Source of the DNA: Carposina sasakii
Taxonomy: Eukaryota > Arthropoda > Insecta > Lepidoptera > Carposinidae
Assembly: GCA_014607495.2 (NCBI GenBank)
Contig: CP053152.1
Span: 4,402,001-4,466,000 of the forward strand
Reading direction: 5' to 3'
Length of the DNA: 64,000 nucleotides
The position numbers and the translations under genes were made by a program. Below are positions 1 to 9,577 of this stretch, piece after piece (positions within the stretch are counted from its first letter, which is position 1; each line of letters starts with the position of its first letter). A model generated the notes under the pieces. That model saw only the letters and a list, made by a program, of their open reading frames with translations. It searched no databases and was not told where the DNA came from.

Positions 1-243
1 TGTTTCTATTGTTTCTATCATTTTGTGCTGACCGTACTTTAATATGAACATGTTTGCGTATTCTATGACGTCAGTAGATAAATAAGTAATGAGAATGAGT
101 AGATAATATACCTAAATATGAAACATTATATCTCGAAAATTATTTTCTGACAGAATTCCTTGTGTTTAGAGCTCATAGGGATGAAAAATAACGTTGCCAA
201 TATGTAATTTAGAAAAGAGATGGTAAAATTCGTCATCCGAGAA
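1..243. other. Gene-free left edge
   Basis: AT-rich sequence with no recognisable coding region, RNA gene or repeat boundary. Confidence 0.5.
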
Positions 244-246
244 ATT

Positions 247-320
247 GACCCGGTGGCTCAGTGGTTAGAGCACTGACACGCGGAATGCAGAGGTCGTGGG
301 TTCGATTCCCACCCGGGTGA
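247..320 (+). repeat. tRNA-like sequence (pseudo-tRNA or SINE head)
   Basis: A tRNA-like fold is visible. The D arm has GCTC paired with GAGC. The T arm is a perfect GTGGG-TTCGATT-CCCAC hairpin. Six acceptor pairs form between ACCCGG and CCGGGT. Box A (TGGCTCAGTGG) and box B (GGTTCGATTCC) of a Pol III promoter are both present. The anticodon arm is broken: only three pairs form and the loop is too long. I therefore read it as a tRNA pseudogene or tRNA-derived SINE head rather than a working tRNA. Confidence 0.5.
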
Positions 321-849
321 GGATTTTTTTCCATTTCTTTATTAATAATTTTATAAGCTCATAGTATCTAAGGCCCCAGATAGGAGGTACTTACCTTCTA
401 GCAGAAAATAATTTTCGGGAAAAGAAGAATTGGCGCCAGGCAGGTAACTTGCTCTGAAGCCAAGTGCTTAGCAACATGGCTTTCGGAAAAATCCATTATT
501 AAAATGCCTACCCTATTATAACACGAGTAGAGTTACGTACGATAGCTAGTACAGAAGCTAAGACATAAATTATATCTACTATATTAAAGTAAGATTTCAG
601 GGGGCCAATTCTTGAAAAGTCTCGAGTTGGAATGAAGCCGAAACGGAACCGTTGTAGAGGCTCAGAACAAAGCAATAATTACTTTACGGTGACGTAATTA
701 GACACATTTCAGCACAAGACAGATATTGGATTTTATTCTGTCATACTCGCGACCACTGCATGCTAAAATATACCTAATACTCCGGGGGTAAGTAAATATT
801 GCTTCGCACTGCGTTTCGTTAACGGTTGCGTTTCGGCTCCAAATTTTTG
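321..849. other. Gene-free stretch
   Basis: No coding signal. Around 430 there is a short fragment of a dispersed 'ggcgtcaggcaggc'-type repeat that recurs near 3900, 20080 and 20325. Confidence 0.35.
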
Positions 850-1122
850 GGGAATTGACCCCCAGTACTCCAACAACATTGCCTTGTAGTAGTGTAGAGT
901 AGCACTACCCCATGTCTGCCCGGGTATAGTAAGAGGGAGGTGGATAGCAGTGCCTGCCTCCCGTGTTGACAACATAGTCCGAAAATCAAACTGCTGTCAC
1001 AACCCGCCTAGGCACTTGCCAGCGTGGTGACTGTGGGCAAAAACCTCCTATGACAGTAGCCTTGTGGCGTGCGTCCTACGTCCAGCAGTGGATTGCAATA
1101 GGTTGATGTGATGATGATAATG
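850..1122 (+). mobile_element. RTE-type LINE 3' end with (TGATGA) tail
   Basis: Read on this strand it ends in a tgatgtgatgatgataatg microsatellite. Just before the tail it carries the 'gtccagcagtggattgcaatagg' block that recurs, mostly inverted, near 12520, 30890, 54640 and 60590. The 'ttgtcaacac' and 'ggcgggttg' motifs inside are shared with the copies at 30884 and 54629. Only the 3' part is present and no reverse transcriptase remains. Confidence 0.6.
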
Positions 1123-1279
1123 TCAATATGTATAGGTATACCTAATAACGGTGCTACTAATAAACTGCGACTAAAGTTATACATACATGTTATAGGTACA
1201 CGACATTTGACAAAACAATGTATTAAAAATAATAAAATTTCCCTAATAGGCCGCGTGCAAAGGAATTATACCTGAGATT

Positions 1280-1543
1280 ATACAGGGTGTAACATAAAAG
1301 GTATTTTAATCCAAAAGCTATGTAAATAGCCCACTAAAGAGAATCTATCCACAAAATTTGAGCCTTGAAATGACATGTTTAATTTTCAATGTTGTATGAA
1401 AATTCCTGAGTATTCCCCATACTACTCGTATATGGAAAAATAAACATGTGATTTCGAGTCTCAAATTTTGTGGATAGGTTCTCTATAGTGGGCTATTTAC
1501 ATAGCTTTTCGCTTAACATACCTTTTTTGTTACATCCTGTATA
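1280..1543. mobile_element. Palindromic MITE, family A (full copy)
   Basis: About 260 bp and almost a perfect palindrome. It starts TACAGGGTGTAACA and ends in the complement TGTTACATCCTGTA. The internal arms 'gctatgtaaatagcccac' and 'gtgggctatttacatagc' pair, and aaataaacatgtgattt pairs with the mirrored 'aaatgacatgtttaat'. There is no coding capacity. Related copies lie at 3185, 10725, 13034, 51597, 53552 and 57923. Confidence 0.75.
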
Positions 1544-1734
1544 GTACGAGTATGTACTTGGAATTAAACTGATATTGACCTACATTTTACAATTTTACAC
1601 ACAATATTGTCCGCAAGAGATGTTAAACTCCGCGAAGATGTCTGACTTCGCAGAAATATACTCGGTCAGATGTTGTTATAATAAATTGTGCAAAATAAGT
1701 AATTAAAAGCATTAATATGGGTTGCGAAAACATG

Positions 1735-1740
1735 TATAAA
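1735..1740 (+). promoter_or_regulatory. TATA box of first VM gene
   Basis: TATAAA lies 54 bases before the ATG at 1789. A C/EBP-like TTGTGCAAAA lies about 50 bases further upstream, near 1686. The TATA context matches those of the other VM genes in the array. Confidence 0.7.
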
Positions 1741-1788
1741 TGTTAGTGTTACTTTAAACTCGGCCTTTGTACTACTAAAGTTATTACA

Positions 1789-2562
1789 ATGAGGAATTTT
1801 GCGTCAATAAGCGTGTTGGTGACGCTGGCGGCTGTCGCTGCATCAGCGCCGGCTAGTCCTGACACCCTGGACCCGGTGGCTGCTAGCGTCGAGCAGGAGA
1901 CGTTGGTGAGGGACAAGAGGTCACAATACTCCCAGCAGTACCCAGCGGCCACTGCGCCGTACGCCCCAGCCCCGCCGCGGTACAAGCCAGCCCCGGCCTA
2001 CCCGCCGCAGTACGGACCCCAGTACGGCCCCTATCTGACTCCATGCGCGGCTGCAGCTGCCCAGATCGCTGCCGCTCCAGCTCCCATATACAACCCACAT
2101 GCGCCCTACTCTCCTCACGGTTATGGCTATGGCCCACATTACCGTGCTGATGACGAGGAGGAGAACGAAATGATGGTGTTCTCTGATATGGAACCAGCGA
2201 TGTCGGAGCATATCCCTATGGCGAGATATAGTTACGGCGTGCCAGCGGCTGGTTTGGGGGCTCCGATCCTGGCTCCGGGAGGCGGGTTAGGCACTGCTGT
2301 GGGTGTGTTCCCACAGGCGGTTGGTGGCTGCAATACTCCGCTGCTCTTCAGTTGTGCGCCGTCGTTGGTGCAAGGTTACCTGAAGCCGCACTACGGGTAC
2401 GGCGCGTCTGCAGGTGGACACGCGGCTGCTGCAGCGGCAGCGGTTGCCAGCGGTTACCGTGACGCAGACCAGTCCCAGGAGTTCCTCCCGAAGATGGAAG
2501 TATCTCACCAGGATAGTTTGATGGCGACCAGCCCCACAAATGTTTTACCCAGTAAACGCTAA
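1789..2562 (+). CDS. Vitelline membrane (VM-domain) eggshell protein 1
   Basis: A 257-aa secreted, intronless protein. Residues 1-20 form a signal peptide ending in A-S-A. A propeptide follows up to the furin-like site R-D-K-R (41-44). The mature part is Pro/Tyr/Ala-rich with Y-G-P and Y-P-P repeats. Residues 170-198 carry the VM core: V-G-V-F-P, then C181-x7-C189, then A-P-S-L-V-Q-G. The C-x7-C spacing matches the Cys pair of Drosophila VM proteins. The C-terminal part has an Ala run (215-223). The expected role is as a structural part of the inner eggshell, secreted by follicle cells and cross-linked through Cys and Tyr. The start is set by the TATA box 54 bases upstream and the signal peptide at the first Met. 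The closest lepidopteran relatives are probably the VMP23/25/30 class; I cannot say which one. Confidence 0.85.
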   Translation: MRNFASISVLVTLAAVAASAPASPDTLDPVAASVEQETLVRDKRSQYSQQYPAATAPYAPAPPRYKPAPAYPPQYGPQYGPYLTPCAAAAAQIAAAPAPIYNPHAPYSPHGYGYGPHYRADDEEENEMMVFSDMEPAMSEHIPMARYSYGVPAAGLGAPILAPGGGLGTAVGVFPQAVGGCNTPLLFSCAPSLVQGYLKPHYGYGASAGGHAAAAAAAVASGYRDADQSQEFLPKMEVSHQDSLMATSPTNVLPSKR

Positions 2563-3184
2563 ATTTTTACCTATGATTTTTATGTAGACTGTATGTAAAT
2601 ACATAGTGAGTAAATTAGAAATAATTTGTAAGTAGATAATTTTAGTAACTAATATTAAAAAGATGTATTTAAATTATTGATTTTTTTTTCATTGTGGACT
2701 TGTGAGTTACCTACAACATACTCGCATTACCCCCCTGATCATTAGATAAGATTAGATAAGATTCGATATTGTTAGGTTAGGTAGGTACTGCAATCAGAAG
2801 ACTGATTACCTAATTTGCAAAACCCCCAAGGGAAGAATTATGACTGCGTGTGAGGTGTCCTCCCGTGCATTCACAATTTTCACTGTCGCATCGCTAACAG
2901 TCTGCTTCTGCAAGTTATGTAATCGACCTAGATAATGTTGGTACGAGTATTCATAGTCAGACTTCCTTTGACTGTTCACTCACTCAGTAGGTATTATTTT
3001 GCCATAAAGGTATATTTCAATTAATTAATTAATGAGTTTCTGTTTATAATTCGCGGATAAAATGTAATCTAGGATTATATATTTGGTGCAAATGGGGCCT
3101 TACAGTAAAAGTTATTCTGTTACAAACTCGACCTCACCTTAGTTTAGTTGAGAGGGATTGGAGTGGTGAACTAGGACTATACAT
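2563..3184. other. 3' flank of VM gene 1, gene-free
   Basis: AT-rich. No canonical AATAAA appears close after the stop; a weak AATATTAAA lies near 2650. No other gene seen. Confidence 0.4.
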
Positions 3185-3290
3185 GTACAGGGTGTAATAA
3201 ATGGAAATAAATTTCTATAAAAATGACCCAGTGTAGAGAACCTATCCTCTCGAGACTCGAAATCACATGTCTATTTTTTAGATTATAGAT
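3185..3290. mobile_element. MITE family A, truncated copy
   Basis: Starts TACAGGGTGTAATA and contains 'gtgtagagaacctatcc' and 'gactcgaaatcacatgt', which are the left half of the family A palindrome. The right half is missing. Confidence 0.5.
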
Positions 3291-4204
3291 ACTTATTAAC
3301 ACTCCGTTGATTAGGAATTCTCTATACCTACATAATGCACATAATAAATATCTACATATTGGTGGATATTTATTTACTTTGCTTTTTTTTAACCAAGTAG
3401 CATTTTTTTATTATTAAAATAATGTAGGTACTAATGTAGGTAAGGTACTAATTGTACCTAACTTAGAACTACTTAGGTCTATGGCGTACCTATGGGAGGT
3501 CGGTTGACCATCCAAATTTTTACTTTGCTTAATTATACACTTCCGTATTTATAGGTAGGTACTGCGTTTGGGTGACTTCCGTGGCCTGGTTGGCCTGGCT
3601 AAGCAATTTTATCAATGCTCATAAGTAGTTAAAGATATATTAGATAATTTATAATTTATTTCATTACTATGTACCTAAATGAGTAAGTATACTAATAAAA
3701 TAAAGCTAAAGAAAGTTTGCATGAAAACACAATTCAATGTTTTTTCAGTGATAGCTGAAGGGTTAGACGTGCTCCTTCCAGTCGAATGTGTAGAATTGAT
3801 CCCACTGTTGGACATTTAGGTACTTACCACTAAATTACGAATGAATAAACTATGGATTTAAATTTTGTTAAAAAATAACTTAGTTCTTCCCAAGGAAGGT
3901 TGGCGTCAGGTAGGCATACAACAAATGCTAATATCCTAGCAGGTTGAGTTTCGAAAGAACGTATGAGGATTTTCGCGATTTTTGCCATACGTTTACAAAG
4001 TTTCTTCTATGCTGCTCTGGGAGTGAAAAAAAAAAACGTATAATACTACAGCTGCTTCTCTTCCCGGGCATACTGTACAAGTCAGTAGAGTTTGTGGGTT
4101 TTTTATTCAGAGAGTGCTTAGGTAACATTTTGTTTAGTAGTAAATTTATTTCTAATTAATTTCATCATAGTATAATTTATAAAGTTTTTTTTTGCATCAA
4201 AACT
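3291..4204. other. Gene-free repeat-rich stretch
   Basis: AT-rich. At 3893-3960 there is a dispersed repeat fragment ('ggttggcgtcaggtaggcat ... gagtttcgaaagaa') that recurs at 20085-20155. Short open frames here have no coding character. Confidence 0.4.
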
Positions 4205-5125
4205 CGACTGTAAGCCATTAGGTGACAAAGGCCTCCTTCAATTGACTCCATTTCTTTCTATCCATAGCTTCTCTTTTCCATGTGGCACCTGCTATAGCTA
4301 TTATATCGTCGTCCCACCTTCTGAGTAGTCTCCCACGTTTCCTTTTCATATGACTAGTGAACCAATTCATTGACAATTTTTCATTGCCCCTGATTCTGAC
4401 CACTTCCATTTTAATCCTTTTTTAGTTTTTATGGTATATTTTGTCTTTGTGTGTTTTTAATTGTTACAAGTTTTATTCTGTCAGATAGTCTTTTTCCAAT
4501 CATGCTTCTTTCCATAGAATTTTGGCATGTTTCTAACTTTTTGATGTGTGTTTTTGTGAGTGCCCAAGTTTGGCAGACATATGTTAGTACTGGCAGTATG
4601 CAAGTATTAAAAAGTTTCCTCTTAATATTTATCTTACTTTCGCTCTTTTTCATTATCTCCTTTAAATTCCAATATTGTTTCCAAGCATTTCCGATATGTC
4701 TGTCAATTTCTTTGGATGTCAGATCTAGTGGAGAGATTATTTAGCCTAGATATATGTATTCACTTACATAGTCGATTTGGTAATCATTAATTTTTATGGG
4801 CTCTTGCTCTCCATTTGTCATAACTTTGGTCTTATGTGCGTTCATCACTAATCCTACCTTGTGGCTTTCTCTGTCTAGGTCATTCAGCATTAATTGTAAT
4901 CCTTCACTTGTCGTCGAGAGGATTATTAAGTCATCGGCAAATCTCAAATGCGATAAGTATTCGCCGTTGATAGATAGTCCACAGTTTTCCTAATTCAGTT
5001 GACGAAAGACCTCTTCTAGTACTGCTGTGAATAGTTTTGGCGAGAGGGGGTCGCTTTGGCGTACCCCTCTTTCTATTTTTATTTCTTTTCCTTCCTTCTC
5101 TAATTTAAACCGAATTTGTACATCT
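4205..5125 (-). mobile_element. RTE-clade LINE reverse transcriptase, degenerate
   Basis: Read on the minus strand, fragments of an RTE/BovB-like reverse transcriptase appear in order. First comes R-F-A-D-D-L-I-I-L (the F-A-D-D catalytic motif) followed by a G-L-V-M-N-x-x-K-T-K-V-M block near 4740-4947. Next is the T-C-I-L-P-V-L-T-Y block near 4430-4650. The C-terminal R-G-R-L-L-R-R-W-D-D-D block is near 4218-4409. The frames are separated by stops and shifts, so this is a dead, 5'-truncated copy. Confidence 0.75.
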
Positions 5126-5325
5126 CAACTATACCCTCAAAATTGGTCAGAAGTGTTCTGTGGCGTTAAGCCATGTTCTATGGTTCTATCGGCCCTTGGT
5201 GCTCTGCTTACCTTTTTTTTATATATTAAATAGGCTTACGCTTGACCACAACGCGCCTGATGGTAAGCACCGTTGCAGCCCGTAAGGGATAAAGGCGAAA
5301 TTATATGTATGTATGTATGTTCACA
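5126..5325 (+). repeat. Dispersed repeat with (TGTA)n tail
   Basis: Contains 'accctcaaaattggtcagaa' and 'ggttctatcggcccttggtg', which recur at 8909-9012. Both copies end in a tatgtatgtatg tail, which suggests a SINE or LINE 3' end. It abuts the RTE fragment. Confidence 0.5.
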
Positions 5326-5885
5326 ATGTGTTCGTCCTAGTAGCAGCCCCGCGCCTAATAGGTTTACAACTGAGCGGTTTTAGTCCAATTCCGGCTTAGA
5401 AATAAAGACAAGGTGTATGGATGATTTCGGCAAGTAAGAACTTAGAGGTAAGTATACCTATTTATCAAGGGTACACAATAATAAATCAATCTCGCTCCAA
5501 TGCTAGGGTTCACCAAGGGTTTGCATGCGTTTGATAGGTCCACCAACCAAATCCATTTATATCATGATCACACACATCAATAGATTCGTAGTATAACATA
5601 TCTCTGGTGGAAAGGCAGCCTTACCTATAGTTAGCAAAGGAGGTTCTATGCTCGACTGATGTAGGCACTTATTCTATTCCGCCCTGCAAAATAATATTAT
5701 ATGTATAGAATTATTTGCCAGCAACCAAATAAATAACGGATTGAAATATTAATAGAGATAATGGGCTATTGCCATTGACCAGCTCCATCGTGAACCAGTA
5801 ATTTCAGGCAGGCCCAAATAGGTATAGCTGTTGGTTAGATTTTGATGAAACCACACATACCTTATAGTAAAAAAATCATGTTTAT
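5326..5885. other. Gene-free upstream flank of VM gene 2
   Basis: No coding or repeat structure recognised. Confidence 0.3.
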
Positions 5886-5993
5886 AGATAAAAGCTCGAC
5901 GAGATAAATTATTGTTTTCTTATCAGAACTACGTGTCTTAAGCATTTTATTGAGATGAACATAATGTCGCGTACTGCGAGAGATTAGTATAAA
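5886..5993 (+). promoter_or_regulatory. Promoter of VM gene 2: GATA motifs and TATA box
   Basis: AGATAA at 5886-5891 and 5902-5907 and TTATCA at 5920-5925 lie upstream of TATAAA at 5988-5993, which is 43 bases before the ATG. The TATA context ATTAGTATAAAT is identical to that of the VMP90-like gene at 14561. GATA factors regulate eggshell (chorion) genes in silkmoth follicle cells; their use here is inferred. Confidence 0.55.
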
Positions 5994-6030
5994 TAGATCA
6001 TCTGTCGAGAATTCAAGCACTTTCAACACA

Positions 6031-6915
6031 ATGTACGTCCCAGTAGCATTGGTAGCTCTCATCAGCATTGCCTTCGCGGCACCCATCGAAGAGGGCAAAG
6101 ACATCGTCGACACTCAGAGAACCAAGAAGTCGTCAGGATATGGAGCGCCATGTGCGGGCCCTCCCTTGTCTCCAGTATCACTGTACCTGGCTCCCCAAGG
6201 TCCAGCACTCCTGCCTCCACCACTGCTGCCTCACTACCGTGAAGATGAGCATAAAGAAAACGAGCACATGAAGCACCAAGCACGTGCCTACTATGAAGTG
6301 CCTTCCTCGTCATCTGCCTCCGCTTCTGCCAGCGTGTCTGTTGGACCAGTCGCACCGCACTCCGTAGCCAGCGGTCCTGCCGTGGGCATATTCCCTCGTG
6401 CTAACACTGGCAACTGCGCTGTACCTTTACTCCTGAGCTGCTCACCAAACGTCGTGTCAGGTCACTTAGCACCAACGGCTCACGCAGCTTACACGGCACC
6501 AGCTTATAGGAGCAATTCAGACTTCGCCAAGGGAATGAGACGCTCTGAGCAGGCGTGGGAGGAAGCCGAGCGAGCTGCCGCCGAGCACAACATGAAAGTA
6601 GACTTGACCAAGTCGATGAAACACTCCGAGCATGCCTGGCAGAACGCTGAACGGGATGCTGCTCTACACCAGATGATGGCTTCGGATTTCCCCATGACAA
6701 TGAGACATCCAGAGAAAGCCTGGGAAAATGAGCGTGATGCTGCTCTGAAGATGAATGCAGGTGGTGTGCCGAGAGGAATGAGACACTCGGATCATGCTTG
6801 GGAGGAGGCCGAGCGCGTTGCTCAACACAAGCTGACTTTGGCAGAAGAGGCTCAGATTCAACACCAAATCGAAAAACAAACTCAACTCAACGAAGCTAAC
6901 CTGAAAACACAGTAA
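6031..6915 (+). CDS. VM-domain eggshell protein 2 with C-terminal helical repeats
   Basis: 294 aa, intronless. The signal peptide (1-17) is followed by an acidic propeptide ending in basic Q-R-T-K-K (29-33). Residues 44-80 hold the S-P-V-S-L-Y-L-A and P-H-Y-R-E-D-E-H-K blocks shared with VM gene 3. The Ser/Ala tract is at 91-104. The VM core is at 117-146 with C129-x7-C137 and P-L-L-L-S-C-S-P. The C-terminal 130 residues are unusual: four copies (about 168-187, 195-214, 223-241, 249-268) of a 20-27-residue unit built on G-M-R-H-S-E-x-A-W-E-E-A-E-R. They are predicted helical, each with one Trp. A polyadenylation signal AATAAA lies at 6988-6993. Likely an inner eggshell structural protein of the lepidopteran VMP family. 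Confidence 0.85.
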   Translation: MYVPVALVALISIAFAAPIEEGKDIVDTQRTKKSSGYGAPCAGPPLSPVSLYLAPQGPALLPPPLLPHYREDEHKENEHMKHQARAYYEVPSSSSASASASVSVGPVAPHSVASGPAVGIFPRANTGNCAVPLLLSCSPNVVSGHLAPTAHAAYTAPAYRSNSDFAKGMRRSEQAWEEAERAAAEHNMKVDLTKSMKHSEHAWQNAERDAALHQMMASDFPMTMRHPEKAWENERDAALKMNAGGVPRGMRHSDHAWEEAERVAQHKLTLAEEAQIQHQIEKQTQLNEANLKTQ

Positions 6916-6987
6916 ACAGACGCTGTATTGCTATTTATTTTAGTTGATATTTTTGTATATTTTTATATCTACGAAATTTATTATTTC

Positions 6988-6993
6988 AATAAA
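6988..6993 (+). terminator. Polyadenylation signal of VM gene 2
   Basis: AATAAA 73 bases after the stop codon. Confidence 0.7.
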
Positions 6994-7429
6994 TTGAATT
7001 ATACTTAGTTGATTTTGGTAATTTTGATATCTCTAATGTTATATTAGGTTAGTTTATAGGTAAGTATCTACTTACAAGATTCAGGGAATCCGATCAATTT
7101 GGAATAAGGAGTTATAAGTATTATAAGTATATAAAACCGCTCCAGGTATAAAACAAATAAAGGTAAGGAACTGTTTATTTTACAAAACAGACGATATTAA
7201 GAATAACAGGTTTTGCATCCATTCACAGTTTACTTACAGCCAATTTCAATAACCGATCTTGAGAGATGTTTCGCACATTTCAGTTTAAATTAATTCGGTG
7301 GTGGGCGCACCCATAGTGAATAAATTAATTCAGATAAAGTAGATTGCTTTCATACAACATTTCTGGATATAAAAAAAAACGAGATTCCTTACAATCATTA
7401 GTATAGTAATTGGCCGTAAGTCAACATGG
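6994..7429. other. Gene-free stretch
   Basis: Nothing coding. The segment 7238-7275 (gccaatttcaataaccgatcttgagagat) resembles one end of the small inverted-repeat family seen at 26876 and 35300. Confidence 0.35.
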
Positions 7430-8028
7430 AACAATTCAGCGCCACCTAAAATTTAAATACGAGTGAATTTCAACATATGTAATTTTTATCAAATTTTGGT
7501 GTATTTTTTTATCTTTAAACTTTTTGATAGTTTTTTGTACTTAGATGCACAAGGGACGTGTTTTATATGTAAATTTAACTAAGAATTTAATTTTAGTAAA
7601 TACTTTAAAAGTTATGCACAACACCTAGATTGCAAGCACACCAAAATTGCATTATCTCACCAAAATTTTATTTGCGACCACAAAAATTGCTTTCACAGAC
7701 ACCAAAATTAAAATAGATCACCAAAATTAGAAAATCAGTTGCTTCAACTGTTTTGTAAAGCACTGAGAGTTCAAAATTACACTAAAATTAGATATGCTGC
7801 CACCATTTTTTTTATGATATCTAATTAAAATATCATGTTATTAAATTCCATAAATCATAACTGTTCCATTCAAAAACACAAATTTTGCTTAAGTTTAAGA
7901 AAGTTGAGAAAAATTGTAACTTAAAACAATGTTACGCAGTCACATTATTTTATTTAGGTACTACAAATAATACAAGAGTAATAAAAGCACTATGTTGAGA
8001 GCAGGAGCGCGGTGAACCGTGGTTAGGA
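7430..8028. repeat. Degenerate CACCAAAATT repeat cluster
   Basis: Between 7490 and 7810 the motif caccaaaatt (with variants) recurs about seven times at irregular spacing. Further copies of it lie at 8615-8695, on the other side of an RTE fragment, so the LINE piece sits inside or within the same composite repeat. No coding function. Confidence 0.5.
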
Positions 8029-8650
8029 TCACATGGATACGGGACCAGCATTAAGAAGCTCAAAGGCCACTCCGTCCTCTCCGTGAGCTGAGGGAAAACC
8101 AGTCCTCGAGGAGCACAAAAGGTTATTTAACTCTATAATGGCCAATGGGACTACTCCGAAGATGTGGAGCAGACTAGGTGTAGTTGCATTGTTTTTCAAG
8201 AAGAGATACAAAACGCTCATCAAAAACTATATCACACTCCTGAGCCACGTCTATAATTCGTTCTTGAGAGTCGTTACGAATCATCTGGCATTAAGATTTG
8301 ATGCCATCCAGTCACCGAAACAGGCCAGATTTTGCAAAGAACCGTGGATCACATCCATACTCTATGGCAGATTATGCAAAAGTCAGAGGATGTATATTGC
8401 TTTTCTGGACTATGAATTAGTCTTCGACTCCTTGGTATACCTACTTTGCAGCGATTCCAAATTGACTGGCGACATGTTTCAGTCCGAAAGCTACGGAAAG
8501 GTCATGGAAAGGCTCGGAATCTCGCTAATGGACAAAGACCGAAACAATTATCCAGCAGTGTGTGTTCTGGCCACATCTGTCGTAGAACCGACGGACGGCG
8601 GAGATTTTACAATTTTGGTGACCAAGAGCAATTTCAGTGAATACAGTAAT
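8029..8650 (+). mobile_element. RTE-type LINE fragment (broken reverse transcriptase)
   Basis: Read in the + direction the frame has an N-terminal RTE reverse transcriptase pattern: L-F-K-K-x-x-K-T-x-I-K-N-Y, then L-L-S-H-V-Y-N, then Q-A-R-F-C-K, then I-A-F-L-D-Y-E. It jumps near 8445 to a C-terminal M-E-R-L-G-I-S-L-x-D-K-x-R-N block. The F-A-D-D catalytic segment is deleted, so this is a dead copy. Confidence 0.65.
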
Positions 8651-9099
8651 ACCACCAAATCCACCAAAATAGCCACACCAAAATTGCAATTTTGTAGTTT
8701 TTCGTAAATAAGTAATGATGACATATAGTATTTATGCTTTTCGATTAATTGAAATAGTTCCCCATTACTTTTGCTGTCAATTAAAGCTCATTCTGTTACA
8801 AGTTTTACCAATATTTCAAATTCAGACACCAATATTGCAAAAAAACTGTCGCACTTGTCTGAAAAAGATTTCATATGTTTCTGACGGGAAAACTATAGCA
8901 CGTGGAGGGTATAGTTACCCTCAAAATTGGTCAGAAGTGGCACCATGTGGTTCTATCGGCCCTTGGTGCTTTGCCTACCCCATAAGAGATAAAGGTGTGA
9001 TTATATGTATGTATTATTGAATTATCAAGGTATTGAGAAAGAAGTTTTTTTTATTTACTCCATCAACTTGTTCCTTGCACAGCTCACTGGGCAAAAATT
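8651..9099. repeat. Repeat stretch with second copy of the 5126 repeat
   Basis: Positions 8909-9012 match 5126-5325: both carry 'cctcaaaattggtcagaa', 'ggttctatcggcccttggtg' and a tatatgtatgtat tail. The rest is AT-rich with no genes. Confidence 0.5.
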
Positions 9100-9383
9100 A
9101 ATATGGCCTTAAATAATGACATAAAAATAAAATTTTAACCAAAAGATGATTTTCAAAAACAAGTAGCCCTCAAAAATTGATCCAAAAAACAGAAATGGTC
9201 ACACAATAACTAATACGCCCATTTAATTAGTCACACAATACAATTAGCGCGAAGAGCAAAGATTACTGAAAATCATATCAAAAATATATTTCCTGCGAGT
9301 AATAACACTGTCGTATAACTTAACAGAATGGTACTTGTTCAGCATTTCAGTATTTGCCTGGCTGTCACCTACACCCTGTATAT
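9100..9383. mobile_element. MITE family D, partial copy
   Basis: Its right end 'gtatttgcctggctgtcacc ... acaccctgta' is the complement of the left end of the element at 34622. Internal matches include 'agcaaagattactgaaaat' and the 'taataacactgt' region. The left end is missing. It lies about 195 bases upstream of VM gene 3. Confidence 0.55.
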
Positions 9384-9433
9384 TTTACCACTTTGAAAGA
9401 CGCTGAACAACCGGATTCGTGCACAAAATACGA

Positions 9434-9543
9434 TGATAAAGCATCTATCTTTACATACACGTAGTACGTGCCCAAATGCAGTCTCCCAGATTCATTTATC
9501 TAGTTCCCATCTGAATCGATAGAAAGATAATTTCTACTATAAA
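9434..9543 (+). promoter_or_regulatory. Promoter of VM gene 3: five GATA cores and TATA box
   Basis: TGATAA (9434), CTATCT (9445), TTATCT (9496), CGATAG (9517) and AGATAA (9525) lie within 100 bases. They are followed by TATAAA at 9538-9543, 40 bases before the ATG. This is the densest GATA cluster in the VM array. GATA control is inferred from silkmoth eggshell gene biology. Confidence 0.6.
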
Positions 9544-9577
9544 TAGTTTAACTGTGGCTGGTTTCTACACATTCAAC

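Noticed and set aside
247..320. Functional tRNA gene
   Set aside because: The T and D arms are good, but the anticodon stem has two mismatches and an oversized loop, and no Pol III terminator lies directly after it beyond a T run at 324.
8138..8707. 189-aa protein-coding gene
   Set aside because: The frame is made of two separated RTE reverse transcriptase blocks with the catalytic part missing, followed by repeat words.
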